Shown piece after piece: positions 49,252-59,215 of a DNA stretch of 64,000 bases. The translations under genes were made by a program, and so were the position numbers. Each line of letters opens with the position of its first letter. The first letter of the stretch is position 1. Origin of the DNA: Desulfoluna butyratoxydans (GTDB lineage Bacteria; Desulfobacterota; Desulfobacteria; Desulfobacterales; Desulfolunaceae); NCBI RefSeq assembly GCF_900699765.1, contig NZ_CAADHO010000010.1, positions 62,001 to 126,000 on the forward strand, given 5' to 3'. The notes below the pieces were generated by a model. That model had not been told where the DNA came from. It was given only the letters and a program-made list of their open reading frames with translations, and made no database searches.

Positions 49252-52200
49252 CACATACCCTGGTAACCCTGGATCTTTCAGCCACACCCCTTTCCGGTCG
49301 AAACCTCATCGAGGCAAGCGCCGGAACCGGAAAAACCTACACCATCGCCGCCCTGTACCTGCGCCTCGTGGTGGAAGAAAAGATCTCCGTGGACCGCATT
49401 CTGGTGGTGACCTTCACCGAAGCCGCCACCCAGGAGCTGGCCGAGCGGATCCGGGGACGGCTGCGCGAGGCCCTCTCTTTCCTGGAAGGGGCGCCCCATG
49501 AGGATCCCTTTTACGCCACCCTGTTTTCCGAAAAGGAGGGCCGGGGCGAGGCGGCCGGTCGCCTGAGGGCCGCCCTGCGCAACTTTGACGAGGCCGCCAT
49601 TTTTACCATTCACGGGTTCTGCAGGCGCCTTTTGTCGGACCACGCCTTTGAAACCGGCTCCCCCCTGGACATGGAACTGGTCACCGACCTGAACCATTTG
49701 AAACAGCGGGCGGTGGAGGACTACTACAGGCGTATGGTGGAGGGGGCCTCTGCCCTGTACGCGGCGTGGATCAAGGATCGTAAGATCCTGCCCGAAGGAC
49801 TCCTGGCGTTTCTCTCCTTCAGTACCCCCTTGTCCCGCATCACCTTTCTGCCCGATTCTGAGCCGTTGCCCGTGGCCGATGTCGAAATGCGGTTTGCCGA
49901 GCTTCAGCAACGGGCCGCCCTGGTGTGGGAGAAAGAGCAGGAGAGTGCCCTGGCCATCCTGGCCACAGACCCGGCCCTGAACCGAAACAAGTACCGCAAA
50001 GGGGCGGACAAAAAGGCGGGGGCTGCGGCCCGTGCCCTTTTTTCCGGCAGTATTCCCTTTGGCGACACAAAGGACCTGGAGAAGCTCTCCCGGGCCACCC
50101 TTCAGGCTGCCGCCAAAAAGGGAAAAGCCGTGGCCGAGAACCCCCTGTTTGAGGTGATGGAGCCTCTGCTGGAAGCCCTGGACGAACTGAAGGCACTCTA
50201 TGAGGGGAACCTTGTTGCCCACTGCATTGCCCTTGCGCGGTACGTGGACGAGACCATGGACCGGGAAAAGGAGCGGGCCGGAATCATGGGGTTTGACGAC
50301 CTTCTCTCCCGGGTGGCCGGGGCCCTCGGGGCAAACGGGGGAGAGCGCCTTGCCCGGAGCGTGGGGCAAAACTACGACGCGGCCCTCATCGACGAGTTTC
50401 AGGACACGGACCCCGAGCAGTACGAGATCTTTGATCAGCTGTTCAAAGAGACCACCCTGTTCATGATCGGCGACCCCAAGCAGGCCATCTACGGGTTCCG
50501 GGGGGCCGATATCTTTGCCTATCTGAGGGCAGCCGGAGAAGCGGAAAAAGGGTACACCCTGGATGTGAACTACCGCAGCACCCGGGGCATGGTGCGGGCG
50601 GTCAATACTTTCTTCTCCCGGGGTACCTCCCCCTTTCTCTTTGAGCAGATCCACTTTTCTCCGGTGAAAAGCGCAGGGGACGAGGGCGAAGAGACCCTGA
50701 CCATAGACGGATCACCGGTGAGTGCCATGGTGGTCCAGCGGTTCGAGGCAGGGGAAAAACCCCTCTCCAAGGAGGCGGCTCAGAACCTGTGCATCGACCT
50801 GTGCGGCTCCGAGATGGTTTCGTTGCTCAGCCTGGGGCGCCAGGGCAGGGCCTGCATCGGTGACGCGCCCCTCTCCGAAAAGCATGTGGCGGTGATCGTG
50901 CGCACCAACGACCAGGCCCGGGCCGTGAAAAACCACCTGACCTCCCTGGGAATCCACGCAGTTCTCTACAGCTCCGGCAACATCTTTGACAGCGAGGAGG
51001 CCGAAGAGACCGTCCTGTTCCTTGCTGCCTGTCTCCGGCCCTGGCGCCTCTCCCTCATCAAGGCGGCCCTTGGGACCACCCTCATGGGCCTGGATGCCGA
51101 CACCCTGGCCGCCCTGGACGGATCACCCCGGGACTTGGAGCGCTGGAGCGTTCGTTTTGCCGAGTGGCATGCCCTCTGGAAGGAGGACGGGTTCATGGGC
51201 ATGATCCGGGGCTTCATCAAGGCGGAGGAACCCTATGAACGCCTTGTGGGTATCACCGAGGGCGAGCGCCGTGTCACCAACATGCAGCACCTCATGGAGC
51301 TGTTGCATCGGGAGTCCGTTTCAAGGCGCCTCTCACCGGAGGGTCTCTTGAGGTGGCTGTCCCATATGCGGGATCCGGCCTCGCCGAGGCTGGAAGAGCA
51401 TCAGCTCCACCTGGAGAGCGACCGCACGGCCGTGCAGATCGTCACCATCCACAAGAGCAAGGGCCTGGAGTACGGCGTGGTGTTTCTGCCATTCCCCTTC
51501 ATGGGGTACCGGGAGCCCAAGGGCGGGGCGCTCTATCACGGAGAGGAGGGGCGTCTGGTGTACGACGCGGGTTCCGAAGAGCTGGAAGAGCACATGGCCC
51601 TGGCCGCCGGGGAATCCCTGGCCGAAGAGCTTCGCCTGCTTTACGTGGCCCTCACCCGGGCAAGGCACCACATGGTGATCCCCTGGGGCCGGGTGAAAGG
51701 CATGGAGCGCAGCGCCATGGCCCGGCTCCTCCATGCCCCGGAGAGCGCAAGCGCCCCGGAGGCGGCCTCCCTTGTCAGCGCCCTGGGCGAACACGAGCTG
51801 GCCACCCATCTCCACGAGGTGGCTGCCGCGTCCCAAGGGGCCGTGGATGTCCGACTCTGTGAGCCGGAAGAGGAGGTGCAGACCCTGTCCTTCAAGGAAG
51901 ACAGCACCGAGCTGGCACCGGCGCGCCGTTTTGGGGGGACCCCGCCGGAACCCCGGGTGGTCACCAGCTTTTCCGGGCTTGCCTCTTCGGGCAGGGAGAG
52001 CGGCGAGGCCGATCACGACGCCAGGGCCCACGCAAAACCCGACGACGAGATTCCCCCTGAAGGCATCTTTGCCTTTCCCAAAGGGGCCACGCCGGGCACT
52101 TTCATGCATACCCTGTTCGAGACCATCCCCTTTGACGCGGACGATGAAGCCAGGGATGCGGCCTGTGCCGACCTGCTCTCCCGGCACGGGTACGACCCGG

Positions 52201-52799
52201 AGGACTGGGAAGAGCCTGTCTCCACCATGGTGGCCCAGGTGCTGTCAACACCCCTTGAATCCTTTGGCACCCCGTTTGTCCTGAGGGAGGTGTCGGCCGG
52301 TTCACGTCTCCACGAGATGGAGTTCACCTTTCCCCTGAAACGCGTCAGCGCAGAGGCCTTAAACGAGGTTCTGAACCGCTGGGGCTACGGCTCCTTTGAC
52401 GATGGGGAGCTCATCATGGAGGGGCTTCGTTTTTCCCCTGTGCAGGGGTACCTCAAAGGGTTTGTGGATTTGATCTTTCAGGTGGGGGACGGCTTCGGCA
52501 TCATCGACTGGAAGTCCAACCATCTGGGAAACAGCCCGGAGCGCTACGGAAAAGAGGCCCTGGCAAGGGCCATGGGGGAGCACCACTACGGGCTTCAGTA
52601 TCTTCTCTATACTGTGGCCCTCAACCGCCACCTCGCCCTGAAGCTGGGCGAGGCCTACGATTACGATACCCACATGGCCGGGTCCTGGTACCTGTTTCTC
52701 CGCGGGGTGGACGGAACCGGCAACGGGGTCTTTTATGACCGGCCCGAAGAGGGGTGCATCCGGGAACTCGATGAGCTGCTCATTGAATGCCAGGCCTGA
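49248..52799 (+). CDS. recB: exodeoxyribonuclease V beta subunit RecB
   Basis: This 1183-residue 3'-5' helicase and nuclease is normal length for RecB. Walker A EASAGTGKTYT lies near residues 21-31; other helicase motifs are FTEAATQELAERIR, ALIDEFQDTDPEQY, GDPKQAIYGFRGAD, LDVNYRS, TIHKSKGLEYGVVFLPF and LLYVALTRAR. The C-terminal nuclease domain carries GFGIIDWKSN (Asp1087, Lys1089). The start lies inside the recC stop (ATGA). It converges with the DUF3334-type gene. Confidence 0.95.
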   Translation: MTHTLVTLDLSATPLSGRNLIEASAGTGKTYTIAALYLRLVVEEKISVDRILVVTFTEAATQELAERIRGRLREALSFLEGAPHEDPFYATLFSEKEGRGEAAGRLRAALRNFDEAAIFTIHGFCRRLLSDHAFETGSPLDMELVTDLNHLKQRAVEDYYRRMVEGASALYAAWIKDRKILPEGLLAFLSFSTPLSRITFLPDSEPLPVADVEMRFAELQQRAALVWEKEQESALAILATDPALNRNKYRKGADKKAGAAARALFSGSIPFGDTKDLEKLSRATLQAAAKKGKAVAENPLFEVMEPLLEALDELKALYEGNLVAHCIALARYVDETMDREKERAGIMGFDDLLSRVAGALGANGGERLARSVGQNYDAALIDEFQDTDPEQYEIFDQLFKETTLFMIGDPKQAIYGFRGADIFAYLRAAGEAEKGYTLDVNYRSTRGMVRAVNTFFSRGTSPFLFEQIHFSPVKSAGDEGEETLTIDGSPVSAMVVQRFEAGEKPLSKEAAQNLCIDLCGSEMVSLLSLGRQGRACIGDAPLSEKHVAVIVRTNDQARAVKNHLTSLGIHAVLYSSGNIFDSEEAEETVLFLAACLRPWRLSLIKAALGTTLMGLDADTLAALDGSPRDLERWSVRFAEWHALWKEDGFMGMIRGFIKAEEPYERLVGITEGERRVTNMQHLMELLHRESVSRRLSPEGLLRWLSHMRDPASPRLEEHQLHLESDRTAVQIVTIHKSKGLEYGVVFLPFPFMGYREPKGGALYHGEEGRLVYDAGSEELEEHMALAAGESLAEELRLLYVALTRARHHMVIPWGRVKGMERSAMARLLHAPESASAPEAASLVSALGEHELATHLHEVAAASQGAVDVRLCEPEEEVQTLSFKEDSTELAPARRFGGTPPEPRVVTSFSGLASSGRESGEADHDARAHAKPDDEIPPEGIFAFPKGATPGTFMHTLFETIPFDADDEARDAACADLLSRHGYDPEDWEEPVSTMVAQVLSTPLESFGTPFVLREVSAGSRLHEMEFTFPLKRVSAEALNEVLNRWGYGSFDDGELIMEGLRFSPVQGYLKGFVDLIFQVGDGFGIIDWKSNHLGNSPERYGKEALARAMGEHHYGLQYLLYTVALNRHLALKLGEAYDYDTHMAGSWYLFLRGVDGTGNGVFYDRPEEGCIRELDELLIECQA

Positions 52800-52818
52800 G
52801 AAACAGCCTCCGCCACGT

Positions 52819-53376
52819 TTATGACGGGCGCTTGAAATCGGGCAGGCGGGTGAACTTGGTCTGTTCCAGGGCCAGTTCGGCCTGGAAGCGGTCGTTGTCG
52901 ATGGAGAAGGCCAGGCGCCGGTTCTCGTGGTAGTCCGCGTCGATGGTAAGGGTGATGGCGCTGGTGAGGGCCAGGACCTTGGGCTGGCCCCGGAGGATGG
53001 AGAGACCGAATTCGGTTTCGATGAGGCGGGTGAAGTCACCCACCACCTGGTTGAAGATCTCACCGATGCTGTCCGTTACCTCGTTGGAGGTGAAGTCCTT
53101 GACGAGGTCGCCTTCGGGGATGCCCATGGAGGTCATGTAGCTTCGGTAGAGCTTGACGGCGGTGCGGTCGTTGAAATTAAAGACAATAAGCCCGTTGAAA
53201 TCACCGCTGAGCTGCACAAAGCAGCTGATGTCGGGCCGCATGATGAGCTTGGGGATGGTCTGGAGGGTCCCTGCGCACGCAATGGTCTTTCGGGTGCTGA
53301 TTTCCAGCACATGGGACACCGCTTCGGAGAGGACGGCGGCGATGATGTCGATGGTCGATGATTCTTCAAGCTTCAT
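52819..53376 (-). CDS. CheX-like protein, DUF3334 family
   Basis: This encodes 185 residues with no signal peptide. The motifs PDISCFVQLSGDFNGLIVFNF, TSNEVTDSIGEIFNQVVGDF and ILRGQPKVLAL match my recollection of DUF3334 proteins and the CheC/CheX fold (E-I-x-N-x-x-x-G-x pattern in the middle helix). CheX enzymes dephosphorylate CheY; the catalytic E...N pair appears as GEIFNQVVG. It lies on the opposite strand between recB and recD, with 19 bp to recB and about 100 bp to recD, and has no clear link to repair. The call is by memory of the family, not by search. Confidence 0.65.
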   Translation of the reverse strand: MKLEESSTIDIIAAVLSEAVSHVLEISTRKTIACAGTLQTIPKLIMRPDISCFVQLSGDFNGLIVFNFNDRTAVKLYRSYMTSMGIPEGDLVKDFTSNEVTDSIGEIFNQVVGDFTRLIETEFGLSILRGQPKVLALTSAITLTIDADYHENRRLAFSIDNDRFQAELALEQTKFTRLPDFKRPS

Positions 53377-53480
53377 GATTATGCCTGTCGTACTGATGGG
53401 TTAAGAATGTTTACCGGCCTGTTCGGCCAGGCGGCCGCATGCCGTGGCGCAGTTTACCACAACGGGGAAGAGATGATCCA

Positions 53481-55325
53481 ATGAATTTAAAGCAGGAGTC
53501 CATGGGACAGGTGAAAGAAGAGCCGGGCGGAGTCCCGGGCTGGGATGCATGGACGGAGCAGGGCTTTTCCCTGACGGATGTGAGTTTTGCGTCGTTTCTG
53601 GCGAAAAAACACGGGCAGGACCAAGCCGTTTTTCTGGCTGCTGCCCTGGTGAGCCGGGAGTGCCGGCACGGGCATGTCTGTGTGAATTTGAACCGGTTTG
53701 CAGGGGTTGGCGTTGCCGGGTGTACCTGGGAGAAGGACGGCGCGGCCTGGGGAGCCCATCTCCGTGCCCTGGGCGCAGCCGGTGGGGAGGATGATGAGAC
53801 CCTTCTCGTCCTGGACGGGCGGGACCGGCTCTACCTGCGGCGGTATCACCGATTCCAGCAGGCCGTGGCACGGTATATGGGCATGGAAACCCGGCTGGAT
53901 GAGCCTGCGCGTGAAGAGATGGCCGCCCTTACAGAGGGACTGGATCGCTATTTCCCGGGGCCTTCCGACGGTGAGCCCGACCGGCAGAAGCTTGCGGCGG
54001 CCGTGGCCCTGGTGACACGGTTCTGCGTGATCTCCGGCGGACCGGGAACAGGCAAGACCACCACCGTTACCAAGATCCTGGCCCTGCTCGTGGAGCAGCA
54101 CCGGAGGCGATTTAGCGGCGCCCCGGTTATTGCCCTGGCAGCGCCCACGGGCAAAGCCGCCGCCCGTCTCATGGAATCCGTGGCAGGGGCCGTGGACCGG
54201 CTTGGGTTGAGTGACGCGGTCAACGCTGCCCTTCCCAGGGAAGCGGCCACCATCCACAGGCTCCTGGGCAGTCTGGGGCGCGGCAGCCGGGAGCTTTTTC
54301 GCAGCGGGGAGACCCTGCCCTGCGATATCCTGGTGGTGGACGAGGCCTCCATGGTGGATCTGCCCCTTATGGGGCGGCTTGTGCGCTCACTGGCCCCTTC
54401 CACCCGGTTGATCCTCATGGGGGACCGGGACCAGCTGGCATCTGTGGAGGCAGGCTCGGTCATGGGGGATCTTTGCTACGGGAAAAGGGGAGACACGGTC
54501 TCCGAAGCCCAGGGCAGGGTCCTCACCGAACTCACGGGCATCCCTTTGCCCACGGGCCATAACCTTCCCCCCCTTGCCGATGCGGTGACCACCCTCACCA
54601 AGAGCTACAGGTTCGGGGACTGTCCCGGCATCGGCGAGGCCGCAGGCGCAGCCAACCGGGGGGATGCAAAGGCACTGGCGGGCATCACCGCCCGGGGGTT
54701 TTGCCTGGCCGGTCCCTCGACGGGGCAGTCCGCCGAAGAGTGGCTGGAGGCCGAGGTGCGACGCCACCTGGCCGGGTACGGACGGCTCAGCGACCCACGG
54801 GAGATGCTGACAGCCCTGGACCGCTTTCGCATTCTCTGCGCCGTGCGCAAGGGCTTTTCTGGTGTGGGGCGCATCAACCGCCTGGTGGAACGCTGCCTGG
54901 GGTTGGGGGGCGGAGAGCTCTGGTACCCGGGCCGCCCGGTGATGGTGACGGAAAACGATTACACCCTGGGACTCTTTAACGGGGACACCGGGATCACGGT
55001 GCGCAGGGACGGGGAGCTGGCCGTGGCCTTTCCGGACGAAAGCGGGGGCATGCGGTATATCCACAGCGCCCGGCTGCCCAGGGTGGAGACGGTGTTTGCC
55101 ATGACGGTTCACAAGAGCCAGGGCTCGGAGTTTACCCATGTTGTGCTGGTGCTTCCGGAGAGTGACGCCCCGGTGCTGACCCGGGAGCTGGTCTACACGG
55201 GCATCACCCGGGCCCGGGAGGAAGTGGCCGTGTGGAGCGCGCCCGAGATTCTTGAAAAAGCACTGGGCAGGCGAACCCAGCGGGCCTCGGGGCTCCGGGA
55301 GCTGCTCTGGAAAAAGGGGGGATGA
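53481..55325 (+). CDS. recD: exodeoxyribonuclease V alpha subunit RecD
   Basis: This 614-residue 5'-3' helicase subunit of RecBCD has an N-terminal RecB-contact region (about 1-170). The SF1B core follows: Walker A SGGPGTGKTTT, LAAPTGKAAARL, ATIHRLLG, ILVVDEASMVDLPLM, LMGDRDQLASVEAGSV and, near the end, MTVHKSQGSEFTHV and ELVYTGITRARE. The start at 53481 has GGGGAAGAG upstream; an ATG at 53502 is possible. It is split from recB by an opposite-strand gene, and its stop overlaps the 5-oxoprolinase start. Confidence 0.94.
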   Translation: MNLKQESMGQVKEEPGGVPGWDAWTEQGFSLTDVSFASFLAKKHGQDQAVFLAAALVSRECRHGHVCVNLNRFAGVGVAGCTWEKDGAAWGAHLRALGAAGGEDDETLLVLDGRDRLYLRRYHRFQQAVARYMGMETRLDEPAREEMAALTEGLDRYFPGPSDGEPDRQKLAAAVALVTRFCVISGGPGTGKTTTVTKILALLVEQHRRRFSGAPVIALAAPTGKAAARLMESVAGAVDRLGLSDAVNAALPREAATIHRLLGSLGRGSRELFRSGETLPCDILVVDEASMVDLPLMGRLVRSLAPSTRLILMGDRDQLASVEAGSVMGDLCYGKRGDTVSEAQGRVLTELTGIPLPTGHNLPPLADAVTTLTKSYRFGDCPGIGEAAGAANRGDAKALAGITARGFCLAGPSTGQSAEEWLEAEVRRHLAGYGRLSDPREMLTALDRFRILCAVRKGFSGVGRINRLVERCLGLGGGELWYPGRPVMVTENDYTLGLFNGDTGITVRRDGELAVAFPDESGGMRYIHSARLPRVETVFAMTVHKSQGSEFTHVVLVLPESDAPVLTRELVYTGITRAREEVAVWSAPEILEKALGRRTQRASGLRELLWKKGG

Positions 55326-58300
55326 TGAAAGGGACAGGGTTGTTCCGATTTTCCGTCGATCGCGGTGGGACCTTTACCGATGTGTACGCTGAGGTTCCGG
55401 GGGAGCCGGGGTTTTGCGTGATCAAGCTCCTTTCGGAGGACCCTGCCAATTATCCGGACGCCCCCAGGGAGGGTATCCGGCGCATCCTGGAGGAGGTGAC
55501 CGGAGTCCCGGTTTTGCCTGAGGCTGTTCCCACGGAGGCCATCGAGTGGATCCGCATGGGAACCACCGTGGCCACCAACGCCCTGCTGGAGCGCAAAGGA
55601 GCCCCCACGGCCCTTGTGGTGACCCGGGGCTTTCGGGATGTCCTGCAGATCGGAAATCAGGACCGCCCCCGCATTTTTGACCTTGAAATCCGCAAACCCG
55701 ACCTGCTTTACACCGAGGTGGTGGAGGCCGACGAGCGCCTCCGCTTCTTTTCAGACCATGACAAGGCCCCCCCAAAGGGCCCTGAGGGGCCGGTGGTGAC
55801 GGCCCGTACCGGGGACCGTCTGGTGGTCCGAACTCCTTTGGACGAAGCCGATATCCGGGCAAAGCTGGCGGCAGTGCGCGGCCGGGGTATTGAGTCCCTG
55901 GCCGTGGTCCTGCTGCACGCCTACGCCTGGCCCGACCACGAAGAGAGGATCGGGGCCATTGCCCGGGAGCTGGGCTTTTCCCAGGTCTCCCTCTCTTCGT
56001 CTGTGATGCCCCGCATCAAGCTGGTGCCCCGGGGCGACACCACCCTGGTGGATGCCTATCTGACACCGCATATCCGCAACTATCTCCATGGGTTCAAAAA
56101 AGGGTTTAAAGGGGCGCTTAAAGGCGAAACCTGCCTCTTCATGCAGTCCGACGGGGGGCTCACCTCCGCCGACAGCTTCACCGGCAGCAGGGCCATCCTC
56201 TCGGGGCCGGCGGGCGGGGTGGTGGGTTACGCCATGACCACCGGCAGGGAAGAGGGGAACCAGCCGGTTATTGGGTTTGATATGGGGGGCACCTCCACGG
56301 ATGTTTCCCGGTACGGCGGTGAGTACGACCTGACCTTTGAGACCGAAACCGCAGGGGTGCGCATCCAGGCACCCCAGCTCAATATCCGCACCGTGGCCGC
56401 AGGGGGCGGAAGTCGTCTCTTTTTCGAGGACGGGATGTTCCTGGTGGGGCCGGAGTCCGCAGGGGCCCATCCCGGCCCGGTCTGTTACCGCAAAAACGGG
56501 TACGTCACGGTGACCGACGCCAACCTGGTGCTGGGCCGCATCCAGCCGGAACATTTTCCCCGCATCTTTGGAGAGACCGAAGACCTGCCCCTGGATCGGG
56601 AAGCCTCGTTTGGTGCTCTTTCCGAGCTTACGGACCGGGTCAACGCCTTTTATGCGGCCAAGGGGCAGCCAGGACTCTCCGTGGAAGAGGTGGCATTGGG
56701 GTTTATCCGGGTGGCCAATGAGGTGATGGTGCGCCCCATCCGTGAGATCTCCGTCATGCGGGGCTTTTACATCAAAGATCATGTGTTGGCTGCCTTTGGC
56801 GGGGCAGGGCCCCAGCACGCCTGCGCTGTGGCACGGGCCCTGGGGATGTCCCGGGTGTTCGTGCATCGCTTTTCCAGTGTGCTCTCCGCCTACGGCATGG
56901 GCATGGCCGACGTGGTGACGGAAAAACAGACTCCCGTATCCGCCGAGGCCACGTCCGAAAATCAGGTGCGCCTGGACAGGTCCCTGGACCATCTGGAAGG
57001 GGAGGCCGTAAAGGAACTCGTGGCAAAGGGGTTTTCATCAAGTCACATTCAGTGCACCCGGTACCTTAACCTGCGCTACCGGGGCACGGACACGGCCTTG
57101 ATGGTAACCCGCCCCGAGCGCGGTGACTATGTCGCTTCTTTTCTGGAGCGTTACAGCCGAGAGTTCGGGTTTACCCTGAAGGGCCGAAAGATCGTGGTGG
57201 ACGATCTGAGGGTGCGGGCCAGGGGCAAGGTCCGCGGCGCCCGCAGACAACCCATGGCACCGGCCAAGGGCCCGGCCTCTCCCTTGGACCACGTGACCTG
57301 TCGTTTTGAGTCCGGGGTCCGGGACACCCCACTGTACCGACTGGACGACCTCGGCCCCGGGGCGTCTCTTAGGGGGCCCGGCCTCATTATCCACGAAACC
57401 ACCACCATCGTGGTGGAGCCGGGGTGCACGGCAAGGGTTTCCCCTTATGGCGACGTAGAGATTGACGTCGGAGTCGATGGCCTCCCGCCCACCAATACCT
57501 CCGTGGACCCCGTGCGCCTGTCCATCTTCAGCAACTTGTTCATGTCCATTGCCGAGCAGATGGGGCGCATGCTTCAGAAGACGGCGGTCTCCACCAACAT
57601 CAAGGAGCGCCTCGACTTCTCCTGTGCCCTCTTCGGTCCCCACGGGGAGCTGGTGGCCAATGCCCCCCATCTCCCGGTGCATCTGGGCGCCATGAGCGAG
57701 GCGGTGAAGGCCCAGATCCTTATGCGGGGAAAAGATCTGAAGGAAGGGGACGTATTGGTGAGCAACGACCCTGGGGCCGGGGGCAGCCACCTGCCGGACA
57801 TCACGGTGATCACCCCGGTGTTCCGGGACGGAAAGATCATCTTCTGGGTGGCTTCCCGGGGCCACCACGCCGACATCGGCGGCATCTCACCGGGGTCCAT
57901 GCCTCCCCACTCCAAGACCCTTGGGGAGGAGGGGGCCCGCATCATCTCTTTCAAACTGGTGGAAAACGGGGTGTTTCAGGAAGAGGGAATCCGTGAGCTG
58001 CTCATGGCCCCGGCAAAGGCCCATAGGGAGCCCGGTTCTCCGCCGGTATCCGGGACCCGGCTCCTTGAGGACAACCTGTCGGACCTAAGGGCCCAGGTGG
58101 CGGCCAACCAGAAGGGCATCGCCCTGGTTCTGGAGATGGTGGACCATGACGGTCTGTATGTGATCCAGGCGTACATGGCCCACGTGCAGAACGCCGCCGA
58201 GGAAGCGGTGCGGCAGCGGTTGAAGGAACTCTCCTTGAAAAATGGCATGGCCGAGGTGGATACGGTCCGTGCCATGGACCACCTCGACGACGGCTCCCCC

Positions 58301-59089
58301 ATCTCCCTTGCCCTCACCATCGACAGGCGCCAGGGCAGCGCCCGCTTTGATTTTACCGGCACCGGCCCGGAGGTGTGGGGCAACGTCAACGCCCCAAAGG
58401 CCGTCACCACCTCGGCCATTCTCTACTGCCTGCGCTGCCTCATACAAAAGGACCTGCCCCTGAACCACGGGTGCCTGGTGCCCATTGAAATCCATATCCC
58501 CGAAGGGTCTCTCCTTGCCCCCTCACCGGATGCTGCGGTGGTGGGGGGCAACGTCCTTACCTCCCAGCGCATCACTGACGTGGTCCTCAAGGCCTTTGGC
58601 ACGGCCGCCGCTTCCCAGGGCTGCATGAACAACCTCACCTTCGGCAACGAGACCTTTGGCTATTATGAAACCATCGGGGGCGGCGCCGGGGCCGGGCCCA
58701 CCTGGGACGGTCAGTCCGGCGTCCACACCCACATGACCAACACCCGCATCACCGATCCCGAAATTCTTGAGCGCCGCTATCCAGTGCTTCTGCGTGAGTT
58801 CTCCATCCGAAAAGGCTCCGGCGGGCGTGGCGTCCACACGGGGGGGGACGGCCTCATCCGGGACCTGGAGTTCCTTGCTCCTCTGGACGCCGCCATCCTC
58901 TCCGAACGCCGGGTGTTTTCTCCCTACGGTCTCAAGGGAGGAGAGCCCGGTAAGCCCGGTCAAAATCTTTTGATCCGCACCGATGGTTCCCCCCTGAACC
59001 TCGGGTCCAAAAACCAGGTGCGCCTTACACCGGGCCAGCGCCTTCGCATTCTCACACCGGGCGGTGGTGGATATGGCGATGCAGATTAA
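55322..59089 (+). CDS. 5-oxoprolinase (ATP-hydrolysing), fused HyuA-HyuB form
   Basis: This 1255-residue cytoplasmic enzyme opens 5-oxoproline (pyroglutamate) to glutamate using ATP. The opening FSVDRGGTFTDVYAEVPG, KLLSEDPANYPDAPREGIRR and IRMGTTVATNALLERKG closely follow eukaryotic 5-oxoprolinase, better than separate hydantoinases. The HyuA half spans about 1-720, with the ASKHA ATP motif GFDMGGTSTDVSRYGG. The HyuB half spans about 740-1255 (SNLFMSIAEQMGRMLQKTA, NDPGAGGSHLPDI, GGGGYGDAD end). The ATG overlaps the recD stop, so the two are co-transcribed although unrelated in role. Confidence 0.9.
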   Translation: MMKGTGLFRFSVDRGGTFTDVYAEVPGEPGFCVIKLLSEDPANYPDAPREGIRRILEEVTGVPVLPEAVPTEAIEWIRMGTTVATNALLERKGAPTALVVTRGFRDVLQIGNQDRPRIFDLEIRKPDLLYTEVVEADERLRFFSDHDKAPPKGPEGPVVTARTGDRLVVRTPLDEADIRAKLAAVRGRGIESLAVVLLHAYAWPDHEERIGAIARELGFSQVSLSSSVMPRIKLVPRGDTTLVDAYLTPHIRNYLHGFKKGFKGALKGETCLFMQSDGGLTSADSFTGSRAILSGPAGGVVGYAMTTGREEGNQPVIGFDMGGTSTDVSRYGGEYDLTFETETAGVRIQAPQLNIRTVAAGGGSRLFFEDGMFLVGPESAGAHPGPVCYRKNGYVTVTDANLVLGRIQPEHFPRIFGETEDLPLDREASFGALSELTDRVNAFYAAKGQPGLSVEEVALGFIRVANEVMVRPIREISVMRGFYIKDHVLAAFGGAGPQHACAVARALGMSRVFVHRFSSVLSAYGMGMADVVTEKQTPVSAEATSENQVRLDRSLDHLEGEAVKELVAKGFSSSHIQCTRYLNLRYRGTDTALMVTRPERGDYVASFLERYSREFGFTLKGRKIVVDDLRVRARGKVRGARRQPMAPAKGPASPLDHVTCRFESGVRDTPLYRLDDLGPGASLRGPGLIIHETTTIVVEPGCTARVSPYGDVEIDVGVDGLPPTNTSVDPVRLSIFSNLFMSIAEQMGRMLQKTAVSTNIKERLDFSCALFGPHGELVANAPHLPVHLGAMSEAVKAQILMRGKDLKEGDVLVSNDPGAGGSHLPDITVITPVFRDGKIIFWVASRGHHADIGGISPGSMPPHSKTLGEEGARIISFKLVENGVFQEEGIRELLMAPAKAHREPGSPPVSGTRLLEDNLSDLRAQVAANQKGIALVLEMVDHDGLYVIQAYMAHVQNAAEEAVRQRLKELSLKNGMAEVDTVRAMDHLDDGSPISLALTIDRRQGSARFDFTGTGPEVWGNVNAPKAVTTSAILYCLRCLIQKDLPLNHGCLVPIEIHIPEGSLLAPSPDAAVVGGNVLTSQRITDVVLKAFGTAAASQGCMNNLTFGNETFGYYETIGGGAGAGPTWDGQSGVHTHMTNTRITDPEILERRYPVLLREFSIRKGSGGRGVHTGGDGLIRDLEFLAPLDAAILSERRVFSPYGLKGGEPGKPGQNLLIRTDGSPLNLGSKNQVRLTPGQRLRILTPGGGGYGDAD

Positions 59090-59146
59090 AATGCACCACT
59101 GGATTGCATTGTTATTTCAGGATGTATGCTTATCTTCCCTGAAGGA

Positions 59147-59194
59147 CCTGTTGAAGGGAAAGCCTGTTGAAGGGGAAACCTGTTGACGGAAGAA
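59147..59194 (+). repeat. 16-bp direct repeat, about three units
   Basis: CCTGTTGAAGGGAAAG (59147-59162) and CCTGTTGAAGGGGAAA (59163-59178) differ at two or three positions; a third, diverged unit starts at 59179. The array lies just before the TPP-enzyme start and contains an alternative TTG start. Confidence 0.7.
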
Positions 59195-59215
59195 CCCATA
59201 CCCACGGGAGGGACC

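Noticed and set aside
45967..49287. A 1106-residue minus-strand open frame opposite recC
   Set aside because: It is the complement of a well-supported recC, is rich in Pro, Gly and His, and has no domain or ribosome site.
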